7,807 bases of DNA from Pseudopedobacter sp039918235 (GTDB lineage: Bacteria; Bacteroidota; Bacteroidia; Sphingobacteriales; Sphingobacteriaceae): positions 1-7,807 of the forward strand of contig JBDSHZ010000069.1 of the NCBI GenBank assembly GCA_039918235.1. The letters run 5' to 3'. Shown here in pieces: positions 1-6,093 of this stretch. The translations under genes were made by a program, and so were the position numbers. The notes beneath the pieces were generated by a model that did not search any database, was not told where the DNA came from, and was given only the letters and a program-made list of their open reading frames with translations. Each line of letters begins with the position of its first letter. Positions within the stretch are counted from its first letter, which is position 1.

Positions 1-18
1 ACGTGAGTTCGGGATAAG
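1..18 (+). repeat. Left terminal inverted repeat of the IS982-family element
   Basis: The 18 bases ACGTGAGTTCGGGATAAG pair with the reverse complement of 1009-1026, with one mismatch at repeat position 14 (A versus T). This repeat begins at the first base of the window, so the element's left junction is not visible. Confidence 0.93.
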
Positions 19-104
19 AAATAGTTAACAAAAAGATAGCAAAGGGCATGATTATTGTATTTAATTAACTGACAATCAATTATTTACAATTAAAGCAAAA
101 CCCA

Positions 105-1013
105 ATGCTAAGAGATAAAATTATAGAAATTTTTGTTAAGGTAGACGATTTCTGCAAGGAATTTGAGCTGGAAATCAGAAAACATCAGCTTGATGCTGGG
201 AACTACAGGGTAAGAGACAGAAAGCCATCACTTTCTGAAAGTGAAATCATTACTATTCTGATTGCTTTCCATAGCGGTCATTTTACTAACCTTAAGCATT
301 TTTATCTGGAGCATATCTGTCTTTATTATAAAGAATATTTTCCCAATCTGGTATCTTATAACAGGTTTGTAGAATTACAGCAAAGAGTAGCAGTACCTAT
401 GATGTTGTTTCTTAAAACACATTGTTTGGGCAACTCAAGAGGCATCAACTTTATCGACTCTACTCATATCAAAGTATGCCATAACAGACGTATCCACAAC
501 CATAAAGTATTTGCCCAAGTAGCTGAAAGAGGGCAATGTTCAATTGGCTGGTTTTATGGTTTTAAGCTACATCTGATCATCAACGACAGAGGTGAAATAT
601 TGTCCTTCTACCTAACAAAGGGCAATGTGGACGATAGGAATATAAAATTGATGACTGCTATGGCACAGGATATATTCGGCAAACTGTTCGGAGATAAAGG
701 CTATATATCAAAAGCACTGGCAGACTTATTATGGGGAAACGGAATACAGATGATCACAAAACCGCGTAAGAATATGAAGGCTTTCAATATCTCTCAAGCC
801 GACAAAATTATGCTCAGAAAAAGAGCTATTATCGAATGTGTCAACGATGAACTGAAGAATATCTGTAAGATCCAGCATACCCGACACCGTTCAATCAACA
901 ATTTCTTAATGAATACGATGGGCGCTTTGTGCGCATACCATTTCTTCCCTAAAAAACCTTCCCTTAACATCAAATTTCAGGATAAGGATAGTCAACTCTT
1001 TTTGGCCGCTTAA
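105..1013 (+). CDS. IS982-family DDE transposase
   Basis: This is the 302-residue transposase that cuts and joins the ends of the surrounding element, with an RNase H-like DDE catalytic core. Candidate catalytic residues are D118 in FIDST, D197 in GDKGY and E244 in IIECVNDEL. The GDKGY box and the IDST box are characteristic of IS982 and related transposases. The N-terminal 100 or so residues, including SLSESEIITILIAFHSGHF, form the helical region normally seen before the core. The length is normal for the family (about 290-300 residues) and there is no frameshift or internal stop. The ATG start at 105 leaves a 104-bp leader containing the left repeat; no clear Shine-Dalgarno sequence is seen, which is usual in Bacteroidota. 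The gene reads in the same direction and frame as the glycosidase remnant beyond it, separated by its own stop. Confidence 0.95.
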   Translation: MLRDKIIEIFVKVDDFCKEFELEIRKHQLDAGNYRVRDRKPSLSESEIITILIAFHSGHFTNLKHFYLEHICLYYKEYFPNLVSYNRFVELQQRVAVPMMLFLKTHCLGNSRGINFIDSTHIKVCHNRRIHNHKVFAQVAERGQCSIGWFYGFKLHLIINDRGEILSFYLTKGNVDDRNIKLMTAMAQDIFGKLFGDKGYISKALADLLWGNGIQMITKPRKNMKAFNISQADKIMLRKRAIIECVNDELKNICKIQHTRHRSINNFLMNTMGALCAYHFFPKKPSLNIKFQDKDSQLFLAA

Positions 1014-1026
1014 CCCGAACTCACGT
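1009..1026 (-). repeat. Right terminal inverted repeat of the IS982-family element
   Basis: Read on the minus strand it is ACGTGAGTTCGGGTTAAG, matching the left end at 17 of 18 positions. The transposase stop codon TAA (1011-1013) lies inside this repeat, so coding sequence runs right up to the element's end. Host sequence resumes at 1027. Confidence 0.93.
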
Positions 1027-1172
1027 TAAGTTGGATTAATTGGAACCTTACTGACAAAAAAGAGACTACCGCTATTCTAATGCCGGGAGCATCAATAAAT
1101 GGGAATTGGACTTCTGAAAATTTATCACCAGCAGGTCAGTACATTAGAAATAAGCTTGTTTCATTTAAATGA
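1027..1172 (+). pseudogene. 3' remnant of a GH5-like endoglucanase (cellulase) gene, cut by the IS
   Basis: The frame ending in TGA at 1170-1172 is open back to the IS right end and encodes about 48 residues, including SWINWNLTDKKETTAIL, GASINGNWT and LSPAGQYIRNKLVSF. This pattern (SWxNWxLxDKxEoxAxLxPGA, then GxW, then LxxxGxYxR) is what I recognise as the C-terminal end of bacterial GH5 cellulases, where the last strand and helix of the TIM barrel carry a conserved tryptophan. The catalytic glutamates and the signal peptide would be in the missing upstream part. The codon at 1026-1028 straddles the insertion point, and the transposase stop closes the frame upstream, so this stretch has no start of its own and should be non-functional. 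It converges on the cytochrome gene, with 8 bp between the two stop codons. The family call rests on recalled motifs, not on an alignment. Confidence 0.65.
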
Positions 1173-1180
1173 ATTTACAA

Positions 1181-2161
1181 CTAATTTTTAGCAGCTTCAA
1201 ATTTCACTACCTCATTCCTCACCGGATTTTGTGTTTTAAGAAAAGCATAAATAGCCTTCAAATCTCTGGTGTTAAATTGTGCATACCTTGTCCAAGGCAT
1301 TAAAGTTTGTACTCCTCCTTTTCCTATGAGTGGTGAATGATAGCTGGTATCTGCATAAGCTTTAAATCTACGCACAAAACTTTCCTCTGTCCAGCTTCCA
1401 ATCCCTGTAGTTTCATCAGTAGAAATATTAGCGGATCTTATGGTTCCCATTGGCGTTTTAAAAGTTCTTCCACCGGCAAATTCCATTCCTAATATTCCTT
1501 TTCCGCTATCATCTACAGGGGTATGACAATCAGCGCAAGACGCGGCGTTAATCAAATAAGCTCCTAAGCCTACGGGATCAGTTTTACGATCTGGCAAATA
1601 ACCAAAGTTAGCTTCTTGAGGAATTGTACGTAAAATTAAGCTGAAGGGAAAAGAAGGTTCTGAAACCTTCACTTCATTTATAATTGGTTTTATCGTCCTG
1701 ATATAAGCAATAATTGAATAAATATCTTCTATAGCCATTTTTCCATAAGCTAGATATGGCATTATTGGGGATAAGGGTCTTCCATCTTTTGAAACCCCTG
1801 TAGTCACTGCTCTTAATATTTCACCATCACTCCATTTGATAAGAGATGCCGGAGTGATGTTGGAAGCATAAAAATTCCCAGGGAATCCCATTTTTTGATT
1901 AAATTCTTCTCCTCCCATTCCTAATGTCCCAGGCACTATAGGGCCAGAAAATTTAGACCAATCTCTGGTAGAATGACAATCCATACAAAGCGCAACAGCT
2001 AAGTATCTACCTCTTTCCACCCTCTCTTTGCTAAGGCCAATGCTTAAGACTTCAACTTTTCCACCATTTGGCAAGATATAACTGAGGTAGCCATAAATTC
2101 CACCAATTATTATCATGATAAGGATAAGTGTAACAATTAATGGGTTTTTAAATGACTTCAT
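1181..2161 (-). CDS. Membrane-anchored diheme c-type cytochrome
   Basis: This 326-residue electron carrier should act on the periplasmic side of the inner membrane. A hydrophobic segment at about residues 7-29 follows a short basic start (MKSFKN) and looks like an uncleaved signal anchor. Two cytochrome c domains follow, each with a heme-attachment CXXCH motif: CMDCH at 59-63 and CADCH at 209-213. Likely distal methionine ligands are M134 in SPIMPY and M288 in TLMPW, both at the expected distance after their CXXCH. The paired-domain layout resembles the cytochrome subunits of periplasmic sugar or alcohol dehydrogenases, but no dehydrogenase gene is adjacent, so the redox partner is unknown. 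The ATG at 2161 is preceded by AT-rich sequence with no obvious ribosome-binding site. The gene is separated from the upstream kinase-like gene by 172 bp and is probably transcribed alone. Confidence 0.9.
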   Translation of the reverse strand: MKSFKNPLIVTLILIMIIIGGIYGYLSYILPNGGKVEVLSIGLSKERVERGRYLAVALCMDCHSTRDWSKFSGPIVPGTLGMGGEEFNQKMGFPGNFYASNITPASLIKWSDGEILRAVTTGVSKDGRPLSPIMPYLAYGKMAIEDIYSIIAYIRTIKPIINEVKVSEPSFPFSLILRTIPQEANFGYLPDRKTDPVGLGAYLINAASCADCHTPVDDSGKGILGMEFAGGRTFKTPMGTIRSANISTDETTGIGSWTEESFVRRFKAYADTSYHSPLIGKGGVQTLMPWTRYAQFNTRDLKAIYAFLKTQNPVRNEVVKFEAAKN

Positions 2162-2333
2162 CTATTCTTAGTTATTTTCAATTTAAGAAAAGAATTCTTC
2201 TTCCTAAGAATTTTCTTTCAATGATATGATCAAAGCGCATACAACATGGTAACATTTAAATAAATTTGAGCGCAATTTTAAACTAGCAGTCTCTTAATTA
2301 CACATGAGATCATTGAAAACTACATTATAAAAG
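2162..2333. other. AT-rich intergenic region upstream of the cytochrome gene
   Basis: This 172-bp gap separates two minus-strand genes and should carry the cytochrome promoter. I found no exact TAnnTTTG box on the minus strand; the nearest is TTAAATTGA close to the start codon, which is not convincing. An imperfect AT-only inverted repeat (AGAAAAGAATTCTT facing AAGAATTTTCTTT, about 2187-2219) lies 25-60 bp upstream of the start codon. Its role, if any, is unknown. No GC-rich terminator follows the upstream gene. Confidence 0.4.
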
Positions 2334-3383
2334 CTATAAATTCTTGTTTTCCATACAGGCAAAAATATGAGAGTTCACCATTTTCCCCATGTGAGTGATG
2401 TTTAAGAAACGTTTGTCTTGATGATAATCTGCTAATTCCTTCCCTAACTCCTGCGTTTTTTCTATTGGGGCCAGTTCTGTAGTAAGGGAAGCGTCATATA
2501 GGTCCTTCAGTCGGTAACGGCCCAATTTAATACGGTGACTGATGATACTTCGCTCTTCTTGCTGATATTGTTTCATGGTTTTCTCATTAATGCTATCAAT
2601 GCCCATAAAAACTAAGTTGTTGTTTTCTTTAAAGAATTGAGGCATATATAAACGTAGTTTCCCTTCGTACGATTGCTGATCAAAATCTATCGCCCTTATT
2701 CTATATTGGTTGCCTTCAATGTCTGGTGTAATGTCAACTACATAATTGTAAGAGCGCATATCACCTAAAAGCCTCACGAAACAACGCTCGTTAAATTTTA
2801 CAAATTCTTTGCTGATGCGTGTTTGGTTAAACTTCACACCATCTAAATATTCGTTTACAAAAACGTCGCCTGGTAAACCTGGGATGTGTTCCTCAATTAA
2901 CGTATCATCATCAGTAAAATAATTGATCCTATTTGGTGAAAGAATGTGTTCTAACTCTAGCCCGTAAACACGTGAAGCATCGGCTTTTTTAACGTAAAAA
3001 TGATCGTAATTGTCATTCAACCGATTGATAATCCTTATTCTGAATGGTTTAGAGTTACCGAAAGAGCAATAATCAATTCGGGAAACAGAAAGATGATCCA
3101 TTACTTCTAAACGTCCGGAAGCATTCATTAACGCATAAATGTATTTGAGCGCAGGATAAAGTTCGTTCATTTCGCCCTCATCATAATACACAGTTTGCCA
3201 CAGTGTATCTTTGTCGTTTTTATCTAAAAGGGGAGTAGCAAGGTTGAACCTCAGCATGTCTGAATATTGAAGGGGCAACCGCATTTCCCTATCATATTTA
3301 AGCAGATACTGTTTAAGAGGATTTTTTATCGGATAAAAAATCTTCTTTTTTGATGGGACGTCAATTCTATCAATTATGCTCAT
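2334..3383 (-). CDS. Conserved-type hypothetical protein with protein-kinase-like (PKL/APH-like) catalytic landmarks
   Basis: I do not recognise a named family for this 349-residue protein. It has no signal peptide or membrane segment, so it should be cytoplasmic. Features of the protein-kinase/aminoglycoside-phosphotransferase fold appear in the correct order: a strand with lysines HFYVKK (K132 or K133) followed by a helix with E143/E145 (LELEHIL), a hinge-like LIEEHIPGLPGD at 162-173, a catalytic-loop-like GDMRSYNYVVD with D208 and N213 exactly five apart, and a metal-binding-like AIDFD with D233. The 20-residue gap from N213 to D233 is longer than in classical kinases (13), leaving a hairpin insert. 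The N-terminal 100 residues and the C-terminal 100 residues show no motif I can name. I infer an atypical kinase or a pseudokinase; its substrate is unknown. The ATG at 3383 is supported by a charged N-terminus and by a promoter candidate directly upstream; the next methionine is residue 34. Confidence 0.75.
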   Translation of the reverse strand: MSIIDRIDVPSKKKIFYPIKNPLKQYLLKYDREMRLPLQYSDMLRFNLATPLLDKNDKDTLWQTVYYDEGEMNELYPALKYIYALMNASGRLEVMDHLSVSRIDYCSFGNSKPFRIRIINRLNDNYDHFYVKKADASRVYGLELEHILSPNRINYFTDDDTLIEEHIPGLPGDVFVNEYLDGVKFNQTRISKEFVKFNERCFVRLLGDMRSYNYVVDITPDIEGNQYRIRAIDFDQQSYEGKLRLYMPQFFKENNNLVFMGIDSINEKTMKQYQQEERSIISHRIKLGRYRLKDLYDASLTTELAPIEKTQELGKELADYHQDKRFLNITHMGKMVNSHIFACMENKNL

Positions 3384-3387
3384 TAAT

Positions 3388-3416
3388 CAAATTTAACATT
3401 AAAGATTAGAAACAAA
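3388..3416 (-). promoter_or_regulatory. Candidate Bacteroidota-type promoter for the kinase-like gene
   Basis: On the minus strand, TTTG (3416-3413) is followed after 17 bases by TAAATTTG (3395-3388), an exact match to the TAnnTTTG -7 element with its upstream TTG/TTTG partner used by Bacteroidota primary sigma factor. The -7 box ends only 4 bases before the ATG at 3383-3381, so transcription would begin at or within a few bases of the start codon. The upstream element lies within the T-tract of the terminator of the preceding gene. AT-rich sequence can produce such matches by chance. Confidence 0.4.
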
Positions 3417-3438
3417 AAAGCCTCCGGTAAAGGAGGCT
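3414..3438 (-). terminator. Rho-independent terminator after the SIMPL-domain gene
   Basis: On the minus strand a perfect 7-bp stem AGCCTCC/GGAGGCT (3438-3432 with 3425-3419) closes a 6-base loop TTTACC. It is followed by a T-run (six T at 3419-3414, the first also in the stem) and then by more AT-rich sequence. It lies 22 bp past the stop codon of the SIMPL gene, the standard position for an intrinsic terminator. On the plus strand the hairpin is not followed by a T-run, so it acts in one direction only. It should insulate the kinase-like gene downstream. Confidence 0.88.
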
Positions 3439-3460
3439 CTTACTGTTTTTCATTATTTCA

Positions 3461-4144
3461 TTATTTTATTTCGAAAACTGCGCTAATCTGCGAGGTAAGC
3501 TTTATCTTCTTGAAATCTATCTGAGGCATGGAAGCATCTTCAGATTTCATCATAGATGCCCTAAACATCACCGGTTGAGGATAATTCTCACTACCTGATT
3601 CTGAAATTTGCAAAGCATTTCCTAATTTATCGCCTAAAGCTTCAACCAAATAAGTGGCTTTACTTTTGGCGTCCATTAATGCTTTAATTTTTAATTCTTT
3701 TTTTAACTGATCTTCTTTAGAATAAGAATAACGGTCAATATTGGTGTAAGCCATTCCTTTTGGATCTACAGCACCAATGATTTCGTTAAAAGTGTTCAAA
3801 TCTTTTACTTTAATACTGTACTGTTTTGAGGCCAAAAAAGTAGCGTCTTTTTTCTTCTCCCAATAATTGGTGTAAGCACTTAAATTATTGATGGTAAAAT
3901 CCTCATTTGCTATTCCAGCTTTAATTACAGCCTTCTGTAGTTGAGCCTCTAATAACTCTATACTTACCACCTTTTTGTTGTCAGTTAAGTATTCTTTAAG
4001 GGATATGCCGATGTAAATTTCATCCGGCGTAACTTCCATTTCTGCCGTTCCGTTAACTTCTATTTTTTTTCTGGTATCTACGTTTTGAGAAAAACCTGCT
4101 AATGAGGTTAAGGTAATCAAGGTAATTAAAAGTATCTTTTTCAT
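3461..4144 (-). CDS. Secreted SIMPL-domain (DUF541) protein
   Basis: This 227-residue protein has a Sec signal peptide (MKKILLITLITLTSLAGFS, cleavage probably near residue 19 or 20), so it is exported to the periplasm or outer membrane. The rest is a SIMPL/DUF541 domain of the BP26/OMP28 type: it opens with IEVNGTAEMEVTPDEIYIGIS (28-48), the conserved VxGxAxxxVxPDxxxI pattern, and continues with the helix ALMDAKSKATYLVEALGDKLG (155-175), where alanines and the LGxxLG turn are typical. Length is normal for the family. Members such as Brucella BP26 form channel-like oligomers; the physiological role is mostly unknown. No cysteine for lipidation is present. It lies 90 bp after the lipid-type operon and has its own terminator, so it may be a separate unit or a read-through distal gene. 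I see no clear promoter box in the 90-bp gap. Confidence 0.88.
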   Translation of the reverse strand: MKKILLITLITLTSLAGFSQNVDTRKKIEVNGTAEMEVTPDEIYIGISLKEYLTDNKKVVSIELLEAQLQKAVIKAGIANEDFTINNLSAYTNYWEKKKDATFLASKQYSIKVKDLNTFNEIIGAVDPKGMAYTNIDRYSYSKEDQLKKELKIKALMDAKSKATYLVEALGDKLGNALQISESGSENYPQPVMFRASMMKSEDASMPQIDFKKIKLTSQISAVFEIK

Positions 4145-4234
4145 AATTATTATTATTTGTTTTAATCATGATGAAAGAATCGGACCAATTCCATAAATGA
4201 GCGTGAATTATTTTTTTAAAAAAAGATCAGAAAG

Positions 4235-4879
4235 TTATTTTTCTACAGTGTAACGTAAATTCTGTTGGAAAGAATTTTGATGATGTTGGTTTACTTTTTC
4301 TTTGAGTTCTTCAAAATTAAAATCGTGGTTGGTACCACAGTCTAGCATATTGAAATGAATGGAAGCAGTAAGAGACTCAAAATATTCAACAATATTAGAA
4401 CTCCAAATAATCTGACAGTCGCCTTTTATTTTGGGTATAATTTGATTAATTCCGTCTTGAAATTCTATGGTTCTTACATGTTGAGATTCTAAATTTCCTT
4501 GAGGGTAAAAAAGTAAAAGATTACCAGGTTTACTTAGAATTTCTGCTGCATGAGCTATACTTTCTGCAACACTGGCTTTTCCAGGATCAATGGAAAAACC
4601 ACCAATATACCTTAACCAAGGATTTTTTTGTAACTGTTTCTTCATGATCATGATGTTCATATCATTAAACGCAGGATATATAGCATTAAAGCTTAGGAAA
4701 TAGGCTAAAAAACCATCGCCAAAACTAAAATGATTACACATTAAAAGATAGGAATGATTTGGTTTAATAGGGATTTTTCTGATGATAAATTTGTTAAAAC
4801 GGATTTTAAAGAACAGATTTATTAATGAACCTGCAAATTTGATAATGCCAAAAGGGATATGTTTCTTTTTAATGATCAT
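4235..4879 (-). CDS. PlsC-like lysophospholipid acyltransferase (LPLAT) family protein
   Basis: This 214-residue protein belongs to the glycerolipid/lysophospholipid acyltransferase fold, which moves an acyl group from acyl-ACP or acyl-CoA to a hydroxyl or amine acceptor at the inner membrane. The catalytic HX4D motif is NHFSFGD (H50, D55). The second block is GGFSID (93-98). The acceptor-phosphate motif, usually FPEGTRS, appears as FYPQGNLES (124-132), with glutamine in place of glutamate and no arginine at the usual site. This points to a non-standard acceptor. Hydrophobic stretches at 8-25 and 57-72 could associate with the membrane. At 214 residues it is slightly short for PlsC (about 240). 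Its ATG overlaps the stop codon of the upstream hydrolase by 4 nt (ATGA), so it is translationally coupled as the last gene of the operon. It is unlikely to be the housekeeping PlsC. Confidence 0.85.
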   Translation of the reverse strand: MIIKKKHIPFGIIKFAGSLINLFFKIRFNKFIIRKIPIKPNHSYLLMCNHFSFGDGFLAYFLSFNAIYPAFNDMNIMIMKKQLQKNPWLRYIGGFSIDPGKASVAESIAHAAEILSKPGNLLLFYPQGNLESQHVRTIEFQDGINQIIPKIKGDCQIIWSSNIVEYFESLTASIHFNMLDCGTNHDFNFEELKEKVNQHHQNSFQQNLRYTVEK

Positions 4880-5697
4880 ATTAAAATTTCTGTCAAAGCC
4901 AAAGCAAAATTCTGATTGATGATCTCATGATTTTCATCTAATACCAATACTTTAGCATCCTTCAGCTTTGCTAAAAAAGAATCGCCAATTTTCGGTGGAT
5001 ACATCAGGTCTCTTTTGCCAAATATAAAAACAGATTTGATAGGATGTTCGTTTAGTGCTTCTAATAATCTGGTTTCGTCTATGGCCAAAAATCGGAGATA
5101 GATAAAGCATGCATAGAAACTGAAACGTAGTTCTTTAGTGCCAATTTCTTTCATCAAAATTTGATAACCAATATCATCAACAAATTTAAATTTCCGACTC
5201 CATTTTAACATGCTGACCAGGGCTTTTTCGCTCAACACCAGTCTCTCCAATATTTTATTTCCTGATTTACGCTGACTAAAAAATGTCACCAGTCTACCCG
5301 GATTTAAAATTGATGGTGCAACCGCAATAAATTCCTCAACTTTTTCTGGTATTTCCTCAGCAATTGCGGTGGCATAATGCGTTCCCATAGAATAAGAGAG
5401 CAAAGAGAATTTGTTGATTTTTACGTGTTCACAAAAATCAATAATAAAGGCAACTAATTCTTTTTTAGAGATGCCTGTTTTTACTGCTTCTAAGCTTTCA
5501 TTTTTAAGTTTGGTCTCTTTATGAAAGAACAAATCCAAACCATAAAAAGTGTATTTTTCTCCAAGCTGTTCTTCCAGAATTTTAAACTGTTTGCCATGCA
5601 TCCCATATCCATGAAAACACAACATCACTTTTTCTCCCTTCCCAAATTTATAATAACTCAGGGAAGCTAAAGCATGGTCGAAATAATGATGCGTCAT
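4876..5697 (-). CDS. Alpha/beta-hydrolase fold protein (thioesterase or acyl-esterase candidate)
   Basis: This 273-residue protein has the full catalytic set of the alpha/beta hydrolase superfamily. The oxyanion-hole turn is CFHGYG (27-32), the nucleophile is S103 in LLSYSMGTH, the acid is D230 in IFGKRDLMYPP and the base is H257 in DENHEII. The nucleophile elbow is S-x-S-x-G, with serine replacing the usual first glycine. A cap region of largely helical, basic and aromatic sequence occupies about 133-212. There is no signal peptide, so it should be cytosolic. In this operon, between a carrier-protein-activating enzyme and an acyltransferase, a role in releasing or editing acyl thioesters is a reasonable inference, but the substrate cannot be read from sequence. 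It starts 3 nt after the stop of the phosphopantetheinyl transferase gene and overlaps the next gene by 4 nt. Confidence 0.88.
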   Translation of the reverse strand: MTHHYFDHALASLSYYKFGKGEKVMLCFHGYGMHGKQFKILEEQLGEKYTFYGLDLFFHKETKLKNESLEAVKTGISKKELVAFIIDFCEHVKINKFSLLSYSMGTHYATAIAEEIPEKVEEFIAVAPSILNPGRLVTFFSQRKSGNKILERLVLSEKALVSMLKWSRKFKFVDDIGYQILMKEIGTKELRFSFYACFIYLRFLAIDETRLLEALNEHPIKSVFIFGKRDLMYPPKIGDSFLAKLKDAKVLVLDENHEIINQNFALALTEILI

Positions 5698-5700
5698 GAA

Positions 5701-6093
5701 TCAAATTTTAACAAGAGCAACTGCCCAAACATAATCCCCATCATGTGAAATGCTAAGACTTATTTTATAGGAATGCTCATGGTGGATTTTAACTTCAGGT
5801 TTACCCGCAATTTTCTCTCTCAAAATCTCTACTTTCTTCCAGCCTAAACTTTGTGGGTTAATTTGTTTTATGGCTTTATACACGGCTTCCTTTGCCGCCC
5901 ATGTAGATGCGTAACGTAAAATAGGTTGATCAAAAGAATTGCAATAAGTTTGCTCTGCTTCTGTATAAACCTTTTTTTTAAATAATTCGTTAAATGATTT
6001 TCGAAAATCAGGAAGAAAGACCAAGTCGTTTCCTATAGCGAGTTTTTCATCTGTAATGGTTTCATTAATGGTATGGAACAATTTATTCTCCAT
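5701..6093 (-). CDS. AcpS-type 4'-phosphopantetheinyl transferase (holo-ACP synthase-like)
   Basis: This protein should move the phosphopantetheine arm of coenzyme A onto a serine of an acyl carrier protein. From the start chosen here it has 130 residues, close to AcpS (about 120-125). The Mg-binding motif is IGNDLV with the aspartate at residue 23, the central motif is WAAKEAVYKAI with the glutamate at residue 69, and the C-terminal block SLSISHDGDYVWAVAL matches the SISHD motif of the family. It carries about 18 more residues before the GxD motif than typical AcpS. An in-frame ATG at 6126 would add 11 residues (MVASILWAFLV), but that would overlap the reductase gene by 44 nt. The ATG at 6093 gives an 11-nt overlap and is preferred. 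Its place in the operon suggests it serves a dedicated carrier protein rather than being the housekeeping enzyme. Confidence 0.85.
   Translation of the reverse strand: MENKLFHTINETITDEKLAIGNDLVFLPDFRKSFNELFKKKVYTEAEQTYCNSFDQPILRYASTWAAKEAVYKAIKQINPQSLGWKKVEILREKIAGKPEVKIHHEHSYKISLSISHDGDYVWAVALVKI

Larger units (their letters stand above)
1..1026 (+). mobile_element. Complete IS982-family insertion sequence
   Basis: The element is bounded by imperfect terminal inverted repeats at 1-18 and 1009-1026, which match at 17 of 18 positions and begin ACGTGAGTTCGGG. It contains a single transposase gene that fills nearly all of it. Its length of 1026 bp, the single uninterrupted DDE transposase and the terminal sequence are all typical of the IS982 family. 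Both ends and the open reading frame are intact, so it looks recently active. The right end lies directly against a fragment of a GH5-like glycosidase gene in the same orientation. The left flank is outside the window, so a target-site duplication cannot be checked; bases starting TAAGTTGGA at 1027 are where a right-hand copy would lie. Confidence 0.93.

Noticed and set aside
1181..2161. Cytochrome as part of a methylamine/alcohol or gluconate dehydrogenase complex
   Set aside because: No dehydrogenase subunit lies next to it, and the two-heme layout is shared by many unrelated oxidoreductase partners.
2187..2219. Imperfect inverted repeat AGAAAAGAATTCTT / AAGAATTTTCTTT upstream of the cytochrome gene
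   Set aside because: The arms are low-complexity A/T-rich, unequal in length, and do not overlap a promoter box, so an operator call is not supported.
2331..2340. AAAGCTATAAA-type sequence at the end of the kinase-like gene as a terminator
   Set aside because: At most a 5-bp A/T stem could form and no T-run follows, so it does not qualify.
4211..4224. Perfect palindrome of seven T and seven A after the acyltransferase gene
   Set aside because: It is A/T only, with no GC stem, and such runs are expected in AT-rich intergenic DNA. It is not convincing as a terminator or a protein-binding site.
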